Below the pieces are notes generated by a model. That model worked only from the letters and a program-made list of their open reading frames with translations. It was not told the origin of the DNA and made no database searches. This document shows positions 9,981-21,716 of a DNA stretch of 64,000 nt, piece after piece. The position numbers and the translations under genes were made by a program. Source of the DNA: Diploptera punctata (taxonomy: Eukaryota; Arthropoda; Insecta; Blattodea; Blaberidae); contig JASPKZ010009692.1 of NCBI GenBank assembly GCA_030220185.1, positions 1 to 64,000 of the forward strand, written 5' to 3'. Position 1 is the stretch's first letter; each line of letters begins with the position of its first letter.

Positions 9981-10780
9981 ACAGACTGATTTTTCTCAAG
10001 TTGTCGGCCCTGATTCTTGACTCCTGTTCCCTCTGTCTGTGGTCCAATAAACTTGCTAAATTTCAAAATTCATAATTCTTTCTTTGTTCTTCTGTGTGTA
10101 GATTTTTTTTCCGCATGGTGAATTCATTTTTGTTTTCTGTTTTAATAATTTTGTGTTTACATCTATTTTGTGTTTTTCTGACCAACCACTGCAGATTTTT
10201 CTACTTCCCCCTTTTTTTACATTCCTTATGTGTTCTTTGGTTCTAATGGTTAAATTTCTTTTTTGTTTTCCCTATATATGTCTTATCACAGTCTGCACAT
10301 TTCATTCCATATATTCCTGATTTTTTGCCATCATCAATCTTTACATTTTTGTTGGTTTTTATTAGTTTCTTTAAACTATAATCATTCTTTGGTACTAAAC
10401 TAATATTAAATTTTTCAAAAATCTTTTGAAATGTATTGTGTGCCCAAGGGTGATATGTGAATTTTCTATATTTCTTATCTTTTGGTTTTTATATCTGAAG
10501 AGTGCTTTCGTTCCTCAGTTTTTGTTTTCTGTACTTCTCAATTTTTTTGTATATCATTTTTTCACCGAAACTATTTTCTTTTGCAACCTCAATAATGTGA
10601 ATAATGTGTTTTTTTCTGCAACTCGTAATTTTTCCTGTTCATGGGTATATTTACCAATTATGTACTAGGTTGTTGAAGGCTGCCATTTTGTAATGAAATA
10701 TGGTTGAAACCTGTTGATTTGATATAGTTATCTGTATGTGTTCCTTTTACGTGAATGCTGAATTCTATTTTCTTCTTTTT
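9936..10780 (-). pseudogene. PLE 3' fragment: GIY-YIG and linker, heavily decayed
   Basis: On the minus strand, sequence like the GIY-YIG nuclease (GIYGMKCADCDK, LTIRTKEHIRNVKKG, EKSAVVG) lies at about 10330-10190. The 3' coding end (KKIYTQKNKERIMNFE) lies at about 10110-10060. Upstream (higher coordinates) is linker sequence with several frameshifts. The fragment ends in a hammerhead motif at 9980-9936. It sits in the intron between exons B and C, antisense to the gene. Confidence 0.7.
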
Positions 10781-11967
10781 TTCTAAGAACAAGAAAAATG
10801 TTGTATGGGTACAACATCAAACATTTAAGTGCCCTTAACATGGTTCATGATATTCCAATTTCCTTAGCTGGCTGCATTTTCTAGGACTTAATTCAGTTCT
10901 CACAAGAATGTAATTGACTTTTTTTTAGTTAGAACTCTTTTGGGCCCGATTTCTTCTTACTTAATACTGAACCAGTTTGCCACTGTTACTAATGATTCGA
11001 CAATAAAAATGTGATAATATAAGCTAAATGGATAATTGAACTCACATATGGTACAGATGGCAGGACACCTACCCACATAGAAGTCTGCTAATGTCAGGTT
11101 TGATATATTTTTCCTTCCACAAGTGTTGGCAAATTGCCACTCCCTGTCTTGTGCTTAATGCACTAATGTTGTGTAGCACTTTCTTTGCAGCTCTCTGTAT
11201 ATCCATATAAATAGATACAAAGTAATGAATTCAAAAGTTCCCAGAAAAATTGTGCACATCAGAGAATAAGACTATACAATAGTCTCAACAGTCTGTTTCT
11301 GGTTGCTAAAACCTGTTCCAGTTGAGAAAACAAAATATGAGTGAGGTGTCTGTTACTGATTCATTTTTTAAAATAAATTTATCGTATAGTATTTCTTCTG
11401 ATAAATTTTAAGAACACTAATTATAATGTCAAAATTAATTTAAAACTTAATATTACTTTAAAATAATTAATGTAAAATAAGGTAAAAAGTTATTTTATAC
11501 AAAGTTGACTACAAGGTTTCCATGATTTCTACTGTAGATGTCATTTAAATCTAAATATATTTGTAAAAATAACATTTATGAAATTTTTATAGGTTTGCTA
11601 CAAATAATAGAAAATCTAAAAAGTCTTAAAATGAGAAATTAGATAAAATGCTCCTGTAACTGTTCAAAAATACAATTCGTATTTAAAATATATCAAATAT
11701 ATGCAATTAAATAAAGTGTAAATACAATTTTCAATTTAAAGAAAATACATACTCAAACCTCACAAAAAATCTGCAACAACATAAATTAGTATTATAATCA
11801 ATAAATAAATCTGGGTGTATAATTTTTCTCTTCAAATAAGATATAATAATTTTACTCAAAATATTGGTCTGGTAAATAAAAAAAAAAGATTTCCTTTTAA
11901 AACTTGAAAGAGAAAGATTTTCTTCTCTAATAATGTTAATGTGTTAATGTTGTGATTTATCCTCTAG
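10781..11967. other. Intronic sequence, no gene recognised
   Basis: AT-rich non-coding sequence between a PLE remnant and exon C. I see no significant reading frame or known repeat. Confidence 0.5.
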
Positions 11968-12012
11968 GACCTCATTAAAGTAGTTGACTCCAGAAATAGA
12001 GATGTGACTCTA
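11968..12012 (+). CDS. Spectrin-repeat protein, exon C (45-nt micro-exon)
   Basis: A pyrimidine-containing acceptor (atttatcctctag) ends at 11967 and a strong donor GTAAGC starts at 12013. The 45 nt between read DLIKVVDSRNRDVTL in phase 0 at both ends. This fits the end of exon B (EKQEQQQ) and the start of exon D (EIIKKCEQAV), giving continuous spectrin-helix sequence. Its small size and lack of other support make it a moderate-confidence exon. Confidence 0.6.
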
Positions 12013-12261
12013 GTAAGCAACATGATGCTATTTGTAATTTATCTTTTGGAGCTTCTCATTTATCATTTCTTTCCTTGTGTGACACCAAATGCCTTAATCA
12101 TAATCTTGTGCTAATCTAAATGATATCAAGTCAAATTTGTTACGGTTTATGATGTTATGTATAAATTTATATACTAACATTCAATGATAAATAATTTTCT
12201 TGAAGATATGCATTTTTTCCTGAAGCAGGAATGAATCCAAGACCTCCGGTTTTATGCACTA

Positions 12262-13455
12262 TAAGGGTTACTAGATAAGTTTTGAGACACGACAGTATGC
12301 AATAAACTAATCTACCATTTGAAAGCCCAACCCTCATATGTAAAAACCATAGCAGGTAGAAACAATTTGTTTCAGTTCACCTTGTGCACCTTGTGCATGG
12401 AGTCTGAGAGGGAGTATTTTTTTGCTATGATATTATATGATTTTAAGTGCGTCACAAACACTTGAGCAACTCACACAAGCATTTGGGGATCTTGCTCCTT
12501 CACTTGCAACAGTTTTCCGCTGATTTCCAGCATTTAAGAGGGGTAGAACATCCCTTAAATATGAAGGGAGAAGTGGGAGGCCAGCAACAGTGGTGACAGA
12601 AGAAAATGTCTCTATTGTGGAGACTCTGATTAAGGAAGACCCGCGACTGATCTTTAAGGACATCGAGGGGGCCGTAGGGATTAGTTCGCCAAGTGTTTCC
12701 ACCATCCTGCACCAATACTTAAGAGTGAGAAAAATTTCTTCTCGATGGTTGCTACACCACTTGTCAGAAGGGTATAAACTCACTAGAGTGGAATTGTGCA
12801 GAGAAATGCTGGCGATATTCAACGATGGGGACTCCCGCTGGGTATCAGACATAGTGACAGGTGACGAAACTTGGATCTACCAGTATGACCATTAAACAAA
12901 GCACCAATCATTGGCGTGGGTCTTCCCAGATGAGTAGCCTCCAACCAGGCCTAGGAGTGTAGGGAAGAAAATGGTGGCCACTTCCTTCTCAACAAATGGT
13001 CGTCTGCTTACAGTTGTGCTAGAGGATCAGAGGACAGTTACTACTAAATGGTATACAGAAGTCTGTCTATCCAAAGTCTTCTCAAAGATCCAGGAGAAGC
13101 GGCTAAAGACTGGACTGTGGGAATTCTGCTCCACCATGACAATGCGTCTTTGCACACAGCCAATGCAACAATTAGGTTTCTGGAAAAGACACCAATGAAA
13201 TTAATGTATCATTCAGCCTGCAGTCCATGCAACTATTTCCTGTTCCTGAACATGAAGAACTGCATGCGCGAATACCAATTTCTTAGCCCAGAAGATGCTT
13301 AGTTTAATGTGTGAGATGGAGTGGCGTGGCTGTGGTTCCAGAGGATACAACAGTGTATAGAATGTGCTGGAGAGTACTTTTAAAAGATTTTATAGGTATG
13401 GAAACTCTACTATGACCCATTGTTGCACATCTCAAAACTTATCTAGTGACCCTCG
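12262..13455 (+). mobile_element. mariner (Tc1/mariner) element, inactive
   Basis: A 1,194-bp element has imperfect terminal inverted repeats (TAAGGGTTACTAGATAAGTT at the left, CGAGGGTCACTAGATAAGTT inverted at the right) and flanking TA dinucleotides at 12260-12261 and 13456-13457. The plus strand encodes a transposase in pieces: HTH (VVTEENVSIVETLIKEDPRL), the linker (HLSEGYKLTRVELCREML), first catalytic Asp (IVTGDETWIYQYD), and the second (LLHHDNASLHTANA). The SPDLAPxD block holding the third Asp is reduced to CSPCNYFLF, so the catalytic triad is lost. Stops lie at about 12894 and 12935, with frameshifts near 12500 and 13130. Confidence 0.9.
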
Positions 13456-13457
13456 TA

Positions 13458-14081
13458 CACTGACAATTGTGCTATCCAGGCTATTCAAATACAATTTTTT
13501 TCTCTCTCTTAACTTTATAGCCATAATAGAAGTATCAACAAGTCAAGTGGTGGTTTTATTTTAAATAATCACCACTCAAAGTGGCAATGAGGAATTTTTC
13601 GTCCTGAAGTTTCTTGCAAGTCCAGCCCTAAATGATGAGGGGTGAAATGAGATTATTTGTGTTCCGGACTGTTATAAGGTATTTTTTTACATTTTCCTTA
13701 AATTTTCACATTGTTGTGTGTTATTGGAAACCATTTAGTTAAATTTTCTATTATATAGTGTTTGGAATTCATGATTTGAAAAGATAAGCTTTTGATATTG
13801 ATTTAATTAAAAACATTTCTTATATTATGAAATTAGTGACATTAATGCAAGTGTTTTTCAAGATATGGCTCCGCTTATAACAAAAGTAATAATATAAGTT
13901 AAGTTGAGGACATTGTTAGATCAGATCAGGGAATAAATGGCATTGGCCTAATGATGGAGGAACAAGTTCCATTTGGAGTAATAACGGATTAAAAAAGTCT
14001 AGATTTCAATATTATCCTTATCCGGGGATTCAGATACTTGTAGAAAGCCCAAAAGACCCTTTAGAAATTTTTGAACAACAT
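13458..14081. other. Intronic sequence, nothing recognised
   Basis: AT-rich sequence between the mariner and the RTE LINE with no supported feature. Confidence 0.5.
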
Positions 14082-14093
14082 ATTACAAGTCAC
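14082..14093. repeat. Target-site duplication, left (RTE LINE)
   Basis: ATTACAAGTCAC here is repeated exactly at 18019-18030, just after the LINE's GTAA tail. It defines both ends of the insertion. Confidence 0.95.
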
Positions 14094-14401
14094 CCCTCCA
14101 TGGTATCTTTACCTTGTCGTGGTGGAGTGGCTTGCGTGCTTAAATGATCCTGAGAGCTATGCCGGCGGTAGCATTGCTGCCGATAGGGTTACCCATGCCG
14201 GACTGGACGAAGGTGATAAGCCAGACGAAAAAAGTACCTTGGGTGAAAGAGTGACAATCTTTCACCGTAAAAATACAACCGTCAAGAAATGCGGTCATGG
14301 GTTCATCTGCGGTAAAATTTTCCAGAGGTAAAATAGTCCCCCATTCGGTTCTCCGGGCGGGGACTACTTCAGGGAACCCATGCCAAAGGCTCAAACACAG
14401 G

Positions 14402-15140
14402 GACATGTTCCTAGGAACATGGAATGTTAGGACTTTATACAATAGCGGGGCACTAGAGATATTAACGCGGGAATTAGATAAATCGCCCTTGGATATAGTC
14501 GCTTTACAGGAAGTTAGGTGGCCAGGAGAAGGTAGTCAGGAATCAGGAAGCTTTGCATTATACTATGGGGGTGCAGAAAGACCTGCATTTGGAACGGGTT
14601 TTTTAGTCAGAAGGAGGATCCTATCCGCTATCCGAGATATTAAATTTGTTAGTGATAGGATATCATACATAATTCTAAAGGGTAAATGACATGATTTTAT
14701 AATTGTAAATGTACATGCTCCCACAGAAGATAAAGATGACAAGATCAAGGATGAGTTCTATGAAGAATTAGAATGCTTATTTGATAGCCTTTCACGATAT
14801 CATATGAAAATTGTCTTAGGAGATTTTAATGCAAAAGTGGGGCGGGAAGATATATTCAAACCAACAATAGGCAAATTCAGTCTTCATGAAGATAGTAACG
14901 ACAATGGGGTGAGATTAGTCACATTTGCCACATCAAAGAATCTCATTGTTAAGAGCACAACATTTCAGCATAAGGATATTCATAAATACACCTGGATGTC
15001 CCCAGATGGAGAAACTCGGAACCAGATAGATCTGTATTAGTGGATAAACGCTGGCACAGTGGCATCATCATTGATGTTAGATCAGTTAGAGGGACAGACT
15101 GCAATTCGGATCATCATCTGGTCAGAGTGAAAATCAGACA
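14402..15140 (+). pseudogene. RTE LINE endonuclease domain
   Basis: The frame from 14402 opens MFLGTWNVRTLYNSG, then DIVALQEVRWPGEG with the conserved Gln-Glu of AP-like endonucleases. An in-frame stop follows ISYIILKGK at 14687. Downstream, MKIVLGDFNAKVGRED carries the Asp-Phe-Asn motif, and at about 15094 CNSDHHLVRVKI carries the terminal Ser-Asp-His motif after a frame change at 15040. All catalytic motifs survive but not in one frame. The protein would nick target DNA for target-primed reverse transcription. Such domains are often misannotated as 'craniofacial development protein 2'. Confidence 0.9.
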
Positions 15141-16165
15141 ACGGCTATCGCTTATGAGAGGAACGAACTCTAAAGTTGATTCTGTAAAATATGAATTAAA
15201 AAACTTGAAAAATGATGAAATGCGGCAAGAATACCAAATCAAAATTGCTAATAGATTTGAAGTACTGGAATCTTCAGATGACAATGTGGCAAACGAAGAA
15301 GAAACTGATATAAATAAAGAATGGGAGGCTATAAGAGATACTATTAAATTGTCAGCATCAGAAAGCGTTGGTTGTTTAAAAAAGAGGCAAAACAAGAAAT
15401 GGTTTTATGAGGAATGTGCCGACATTGTAAAGAAAAGAAAGCTAGCAAAAATGAAATGGTTACACGAGCCAAATGAGGTAAATTTAGAGCAATTGGGTAG
15501 TATTAGACGTGAAACCACCAAGTTACTAAAGAGTAAAAAGAGGGAATATTTGAGAGAGAAGATTAATGATCTTGAAATGAATGCAAAAAATAGGAACATT
15601 AGAGAATTATATCAGGGAATTAGTATAGAGAAGAAAGGGTTTCAGGCTAGAACAAACATAATTCGGAATGAAAATGGGGATATGATTGCAGATTCCAGGA
15701 GTATATTAAATAGATGGAAAAGTTACTTTAATCAGCTATTAAATGTACATACAGAACATGACATTGAGGAGGATAAGTTACAGACAGCAGAAATCCTAGT
15801 TCGCAGAGCCAAGTGCATTAGAGGTTGAAATGGCGATTGAAAAATTGAAGATGTATAAAGCATCAGGTTCAGATGAGATCCCAGCAGAACTGATAAAATC
15901 AGGGGGAGAAAAATTGATGAACAAGATATGCTGGTTGCTTAGTATGATTTGGGAAAAAGAAGCTCTTCCAGATGAATGGAAGGAATCAATTATACCAATT
16001 TATAAGAAAGGAGATAAAACTGATTGCAACAACTACAGGGGCATCTCATTACTTTCAACTTCGTACAAAATTCTAACAAATATATTAGTAAGCAGACTTA
16101 CTCCCTATATTGATGACATTCTAGGAGGTCATCAATGTGCATTTAGAAGAAACAGGTCTACAACA

Positions 16166-16207
16166 TTTAACTTTCACAGGGAAAGAACACTATGAGGTTT
16201 AATTATT
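16166..16207 (-). mobile_element. 42-bp PLE end insertion with 12-bp duplication
   Basis: The LINE target AGGTCTACAACA is present twice, at 16154-16165 and 16208-16219. The 42 bp between contain the PLE terminal signature (plus strand 'gaacactatgaggttt'; minus ACCTCATAGTGTTC). No PLE coding, ribozyme or first half of the terminal repeat is included. It is a bona fide insertion of only the last bases of a PLE. Confidence 0.85.
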
Positions 16208-16397
16208 AGGTCTACAACAGATCAGATTTTCAGTATAAGACAGATTTTAGAGAAGAAATGGGAATATAATGGTACTGTACATCAACTATATGTAGACTTC
16301 AAAAAAGCATATGATTCAATTAAGAGGGAGAAGTTATATAGTATCCTGCTGGAGTTCGGAATTCCTAAAAAGTTAGTTAGACTTATACGAATGTGTC

Positions 16398-17002
16398 TAA
16401 GGGTCGTATGTTAGAACATTACTCTCTACTCAAATTACTTCCAATCACTAGTGAGCTGATTCACCGTGAGCAATTGCTGAGAAAATGAATTAACGGCCGA
16501 CTTATCGGTAATGCATGAGAGTCGACGTTTTCGTAATATTGGCAACGAATTACCCAGAATTCTCAGCGATAAGACCACTTCCGTTATTTTCGTCTGCTAT
16601 AGAGGAATGCATTTATGCTTGCATCCCGCAAATAATACCGTATACAAACACGTCTGCGACGCAATATTGCGCCGATTCTCCTGTTCTTCCAGTTGAATTC
16701 TTTGGTAGACTCTATCAAATTCCTCTTCTCCTCCGTGTATACCGAAAACATGATCGAAGTCTTCAAGGTCCGACATCTTGGATAAATGTTGGATAAAGCA
16801 GCAAAGTACATCGATTACCATCGGTTCCCTTCGGGATTTTAATTTGAGTTGCTCATGTAAGCTACCTCCGCAGGTAGCTTACAAATTTAACCAATTATTA
16901 TCGCATGAACAGATTTCTGAGTAAGCAAAATCGTATTAGCATACAACTTGCTCAGCAGAGAAGGCATTTTACTGTCTAATGCGTCCAAACATGCGACCCT
17001 AA
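16398..17002. mobile_element. 599-bp TIR element with TAA duplication (PIF/Harbinger-like)
   Basis: The insertion 16401-16999 is flanked by TAA at 16398-16400 and 17000-17002. The uninterrupted site is visible in the sister LINE copy at about 25200 (GTGTCTAAATGGCTC). Terminal inverted repeats read GGGTCGTATGTT and, inverted, GGGTCGCATGTT. A 3-bp TWA duplication and G-rich TIR are features of PIF/Harbinger elements. No transposase motif is recognised; minus-strand frames (16821-16584, SDLEDFDHVFGIHGG) might be a relic or carried DNA. A perfect 11-bp hairpin lies at 16857-16882. Confidence 0.8.
16857..16882. repeat. Perfect 11-bp hairpin inside the TIR element
   Basis: GTAAGCTACCT and AGGTAGCTTAC surround CCGC. 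The rest of the element is not palindromic, so this is a discrete internal structure, possibly a terminator-like or protein-binding site. Confidence 0.8.
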
Positions 17003-18030
17003 ATGGCTCAAAGAGTAGGGTGCGTGTAGGCAAATAGTTTTCAGACACTTTTGAAATCCAGAATGGGTTCAAGCAAGGAGATGCACTATCTCCTCTACTA
17101 TTTAATTTTGTACTAGAGCATGCCATTAAATCTTTAGAGAATGAGGAAGGCTTACAACTGAATGGTATTAATAAGCTGTTAGTTTATGCTGATGATGTAG
17201 TACTATTGGCCGATAGCGAGGAGATACTAAAGGCCAACACGCACACACTATTGAGTAACACTAAGAAATTAGGACTGGAAGTAAATATCAGTAAAACTAA
17301 ATATATGGTCACACGTATAAATTCAGTATATAATGGAAATGGACAGCTAATGACAAGTGAGGGAAATTTTGAGGAAGTGGCTGAATTCAAATACCTAGGA
17401 ACAATAATCACAAATAGGAATGAGATGCACGAAGAGATTAAACATAGGCTCAATTCTGGAAATGCATGCTATTATGCATTGCAGAGACTTTTGATGTCCC
17501 AACTCCTTTCAAAAAACGTTAAACTGAAAATATATAAAACTATTATTCTACCAGTTATATTATATGGGTGTGAAACATGGACTCTTACTTTAAGGGAGGA
17601 AAGGGGATTACGAGTATTTGAGAATAAAGTTCTTAGGAAAGTTTTTGGACCAAAGAGAGACGAACAGACAGGTTAATGGAGAAGACTACATAACAATGAA
17701 CTACATGGTCTTTATAGGAAGCCAGATATAATAAGAACAGTTAAGTCTCGTAGACTGGGATGGGCAGGACATGTTGCGCGTGTGGGGAATGAAAGACGTG
17801 CATGGAAGCTTCTTGTATTAAAGCCAGAGGGAAAACCCCCAGTTGGTAGACCAAGAATGAGGTGGGAGAACAACATTAACTATGATTTGAGGGAAGTAGA
17901 TTATACAGGGAATGATTGGAAAGCATTAGCTCAGGATAGGGATGTATGGAGAGGTTATGTCCGCGTGGCCATGAACCTTTGGGTTCGATAGTGCCAGTGA
18001 GTAAGTAAGTAAGTAAGTATTACAAGTCAC

Positions 18031-19400
18031 TTGGTAGAGACAATTGAAATAGAAATAAATAGGTGCGCAGAATAATTTTTACAGAATAATAACATCAAAT
18101 TGAAATCTAGAATAACAGAATGGAGGAATGCTAGAGTAAATACTACCAAAAACAGTTTAGACGTTTCTCTTATATTATTTATCTCAATGCATTTATTGCA
18201 TATAGAAAATTTGGGGAAACACACAAATTTACAATTTTAAATGAAGTTGATAGAGATTTTACATCATGAATACAAGAAACCTGACAGAAGACCAGCTGGA
18301 ACACCACAAAAAAAATTCCTGATTGTACTAGGATAAAAGCACCCATCATATATAAGGCCACACCCTCTAATGATAATCGAGCTGGAAGTATTTGCTACAA
18401 AATAGCTTAGAAAGGGGAGAATAAAAACTGCAAAGTAGCAATTTGTGCAGCTGTGTGTTTAGAGCGATATCGTACAGTAATTGACTATTGAAAACTTAAT
18501 TTGTTTTGTGAATAGTGACATAAACATCACTGTTTGTGTAAATTGAATACCTCATTGCTAAAACTGTAAGTATATGTATAATACAGTGTTCTTTTTTCTT
18601 AGTCTTTAATCTTTATTAATTTTAAAAACTTTGTATTTCGTGCATTTTTTTGCATCAGTATTCATATATACAATATATACAGTATTTGTATATACAAATG
18701 CAGTAAGAATAATACTTTGTCCTATTTTACTGTTGCTAAAATATTTTATTTTAGCTTACTCAGTTATTTAAATTTACAAAAATTGCTTACAAAACATTCC
18801 ACACTATATTTAACATAACCATCAAAATGTCTTTCACCCTCTAAAAACACTCCCTTGTAAAATCTGGCAAACTAAACTGCCTGACTACTTCAAAACAAGA
18901 TTGAAAGATGCCACATGGTCAAGGTTATTTACAATTCTTTTGTGAATCATTAGTAATCAAAAATTGTCTGGAAGAGTGGAATATAGCACACACATTACTT
19001 ATGAAGTCTACAGAAACATATAAAGGGAGATAAAACTGAGATTTTGTAGAAAGAATGGATACTATTTCATTACATTATTGCTAACAAAACATTTATTCTT
19101 TACACACTAAAATTCACTGCATTATATTAAAATTATTACTCTATTGAATAATTTTTATTGCTTCCGATTTGGATAAAAATTGATAGAAATATTGTAATTG
19201 AGAGAGAGTGAAGTAATAGCTGAACTAAGGAGATTAAACGTCCGAGCCTTAGAAATTAAAGTGCCGCAACACTGTGACGAGATATTTTGTCATTGCCACC
19301 ATCATAAAGTCTTCTTGAATTAGAAACAACCCAATTGCATTGTGAATGAAAATTCACACTATCGGAAAACAGGGTTATATAAGAGAGAGAAAAATTTCTG
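18031..19400. other. AT-rich intron, no gene recognised
   Basis: Long low-complexity stretches and no reading frame with recognisable homology. Confidence 0.5.
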
Positions 19401-19410
19401 TTTGAACAGG

Positions 19411-19492
19411 GAGGCCTGGATAAGAACAATGGTCAGTGTACTGGTACATAAAAAACCAGAGGTCTTGAGTTCAATTCCCGGTTCAGGCAGAA
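19411..19492 (+). repeat. tRNA-like SINE head (weak)
   Basis: Contains a box B-like TTGAGTTCAATTCCCGGTTCAGGC, with acceptor-like GCCTGGA at the start and TTCAGGC at the end. The box A region is poor. The flanking 'agaaaacttctgttcaag' suggests a SINE body, but no second copy is clear. Confidence 0.4.
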
Positions 19493-19784
19493 AACTTCTG
19501 TTCAAGAAAATTGTTACACTTTATTTTGATAATAATGACAATGCCTTTTTTTTTAATATACTAAGTAATTGTGTTTTGGTACTTGAATTAAATAAATAGT
19601 TTTCTTTAATTGGAACATATTTTCTATTTCAAATTTGTTATTGTGGTTACAGGTAATAAGTAGCTTTAAGAATTATGAGGCATCTGATGTTCTCTTACTG
19701 TTAGCACTGGGGGATGTGGAAGATAGTCTTAATATATTTTTATAATAGTCTACATGAAAGTGCAAAACTATTAGTAATGTTGGA

Positions 19785-19955
19785 AACTGCGATGAGCGGG
19801 ATATGTGGCACAAACCAGAAGGAAAATGCCACGAATGAAGTGGGTAAATAACATTAACCATGATTTGATGGAAGTAGATTATATAGGAGATGATTAGGTT
19901 TTGTCCATGCAGCCATAAACCCATGGGTTCAATAATGCCAGTTAGTTAATTAGAT
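19785..19955 (+). mobile_element. RTE LINE 3' fragment
   Basis: Matches the C-terminus and tail of the LINE at 14094-18018 with many substitutions and gaps. 'gaaggaaaatgccacgaatgaagtgggtaaataacattaaccatgatttgatggaagtagat' corresponds to the GRPRMRWENNINYDLREVD region in shortened form, followed by 'cccatgggttcaataatgccagttagtta'. Confidence 0.75.
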
Positions 19956-20955
19956 ACAATTATTTCCAATAGCAGTACTTTTGGCATAAAAAGCTGTTTA
20001 TATCTGAAAATTCATACTTTATTTTTGTTTTTCCAAGTCCAGCAATAAGCTAAACAGTTTTCCTCTTTTGAAATTTAAAAAAATCTAAATATGGGAGAAA
20101 TTTTGATTATTCTCCTACTACAAGGTCTCAGTATTTCAGTTTATGCCTCTCATTGCTGAGATCTTGAGTTCTCATCTTGGTCACTCCTTGTGATGGACAA
20201 AACAGAATTTGTGCAGGATTTTCTTGTGTTTATCCCATATTTCCCTGCCACAATTTTCTTTCCACCATTTCTCCACACTCATCTAATTAATTTTATTTTA
20301 TTTTATTTCATCTGCCCCTGTGATGGCATGGTTAGGCATCCTTGTTATTCAGTGACCTCCAATGTAACAGGGCTTCTTCACATCTCAATCCCTTGACTCA
20401 ACCCTGTGTTGGACATGAGTTGAGGTTTTCCTTTTTGTTTCAGTTTAGATAGATATAAAAAACCATATCATGTTGGCCAACATAAAAATATATTGTGGCA
20501 AGTGGAAATATATGTATGCTACATTTTGTTTATTTATATTTTGTATTTGTGTAGAGAGCAGTTTCACCAAGTCATTAAAGATTTCATTCTTTTGTATTTT
20601 AATCTCAATTGTTCATATTATGTCTCTGCTTCAGTAAACTCCAATTGCACATTTCAATGCTTTGTTCTGTATTTTAATTTTGTGATGTGGATGTTTGATG
20701 AAGGTCTCCCATTCATTATAATAATGCTGGCATTCACTTAGGAAGGAATTATGATAAATCCAAGCCCTGGGGTTCAATGTAAATATTGTGCTTTTCCAAA
20801 TTATCATCTTGTTCAGTGAAAATGGAGTAAAAAGAACATGTTCACAAAAATGACACATTTGGTGAACCAAGTTTGACTGAGCAATTATCCTGGCTCAGTT
20901 AAGAATTCTTTTCAGCTTGCTGTTATTTTGTGAGATTGAATATGCAAAGCATTGA
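19956..20955. other. Intronic sequence, no gene recognised
   Basis: AT-rich with a block at about 20310-20430 ('gatggcatggttaggcatcc...acatgagttgagg') that looks like an old unclassified repeat. No coding signal. Confidence 0.4.
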
Positions 20956-21617
20956 ATGGTTTAATCAAGATATTAAAAAAATTAGTAGAAGAAAAAAAGA
21001 AAGCATGGATGAAATGGTTATCAGATCTCTCAACATCATCTCGAAATGAATATATCACTTTAAAACATAAAACAAAGGTGGAAGTGAGAAAATGAGTACT
21101 CGGATAATATATGCTCGAATATAGATCATTCGATTGGATATGCTAGATCCAAAGAAGCTTGGAAAAACATTGCAAAATATCAGGAAATCAGAAAGAAAGA
21201 AGATAAATATTCAGTTGATAAGACCATCAGAATGGATGCAACATTATAAAGGTTTACTTCAAGAAAATAGAAATGAGTTTCAACTTCAAGATACGGATGT
21301 AGAATATAAATCTGACACTCCAGAGATAACAGAAGATGAAGTAAAAAGAGCTTTGAAAGAGGCAAAAAATGGGAGAGCACCAGGACCAGGAAATATTCAG
21401 ACGGAACTCCTAAAACATGGAGGAGATATTTTAGTAATATTTTTAACAAAACTTTTTAATAAAATTGAAATTGGAGATGATATCCCAGAAGACTAGAATT
21501 TATCGTACATTACTCCTATTTTTAAAAAAGGTGATAAAAAACTGTGTTCCAATTATGGAGGTATAAGCGTTTTACCTTCAACAGCTAGGATTTTTAGTAA
21601 AATTATAAATTTTAAAC

Positions 21618-21716
21618 TTCATCATCATCATCATGAACAAATTCGTTTTAGGCCATGTGGCCTGTACGGTAAACCTAGCGAAGATGGTCTTGATCTTTCC
21701 ACCGATGTAACTTAAG
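21618..21716. mobile_element. Short insertion with CATCAT start in a LINE
   Basis: The LINE sequence is continuous if this block is removed: '...aattttaaactt' joins 'aaggagataaaag'. The block begins with a (CAT)n run, ends 'gatgtaactt' and has an AACTT duplication at its edges. Its inner part ('ttttaggccatgtggcctgtac') is a short palindrome-like motif. It could be the 3' end of another LINE inserted in reverse. Confidence 0.6.

Larger units (their letters stand above)
15141..17990 (+). pseudogene. RTE LINE reverse transcriptase and C-terminal region
   Basis: A charged, coiled-coil-like linker (about 15160-15800) leads into RT. Visible blocks are KMYKASGSDEIPAELIKSGG, YKKGDKTDCNNYRGISLLS, QLYVDFKKAYDSIKREKLY, GDALSPLLFNFVLE and LLVYADDVVLLADSEEIL with the catalytic YADD. 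The C-terminal part holds EFKYLGTIITNRNE, LYGCETWTL, RRLRWAGHVAR-like and GRPRMRWENNINYDL. Stops occur at about 15828, 16194 and 17676. The 599-bp insertion at 16401 separates fingers and palm from the rest. Confidence 0.9.
14094..18018 (+). mobile_element. Full-length RTE-type LINE with nested insertions
   Basis: Bounded by a perfect 12-bp target duplication, this 3,925-bp copy starts CCCTCCATGGTATC and ends in a (GTAA)n tail. It encodes an apurinic-like endonuclease followed by RT, but several stops and frameshifts inactivate it. Two later insertions lie inside: a 42-bp PLE end (16166-16207) and a 599-bp TIR element (16401-16999). Without these and the 15 bp of duplicated target the element is about 3.27 kb, a normal length for RTE. 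Related fragments are at 19785, 25175, 36375, 40310 and 54250. Confidence 0.95.

Noticed and set aside
12433..12852. Long minus-strand frame as a gene
   Set aside because: It is the antisense shadow of the mariner transposase on the plus strand.
16857..16882. Bacterial rho-independent terminator
   Set aside because: A hairpin without a T tract, inside a eukaryotic transposon.
18001..18018. Stand-alone GTAA microsatellite
   Set aside because: It is the 3' tail of the RTE LINE and is also seen at the end of the copy at 25175-26215.
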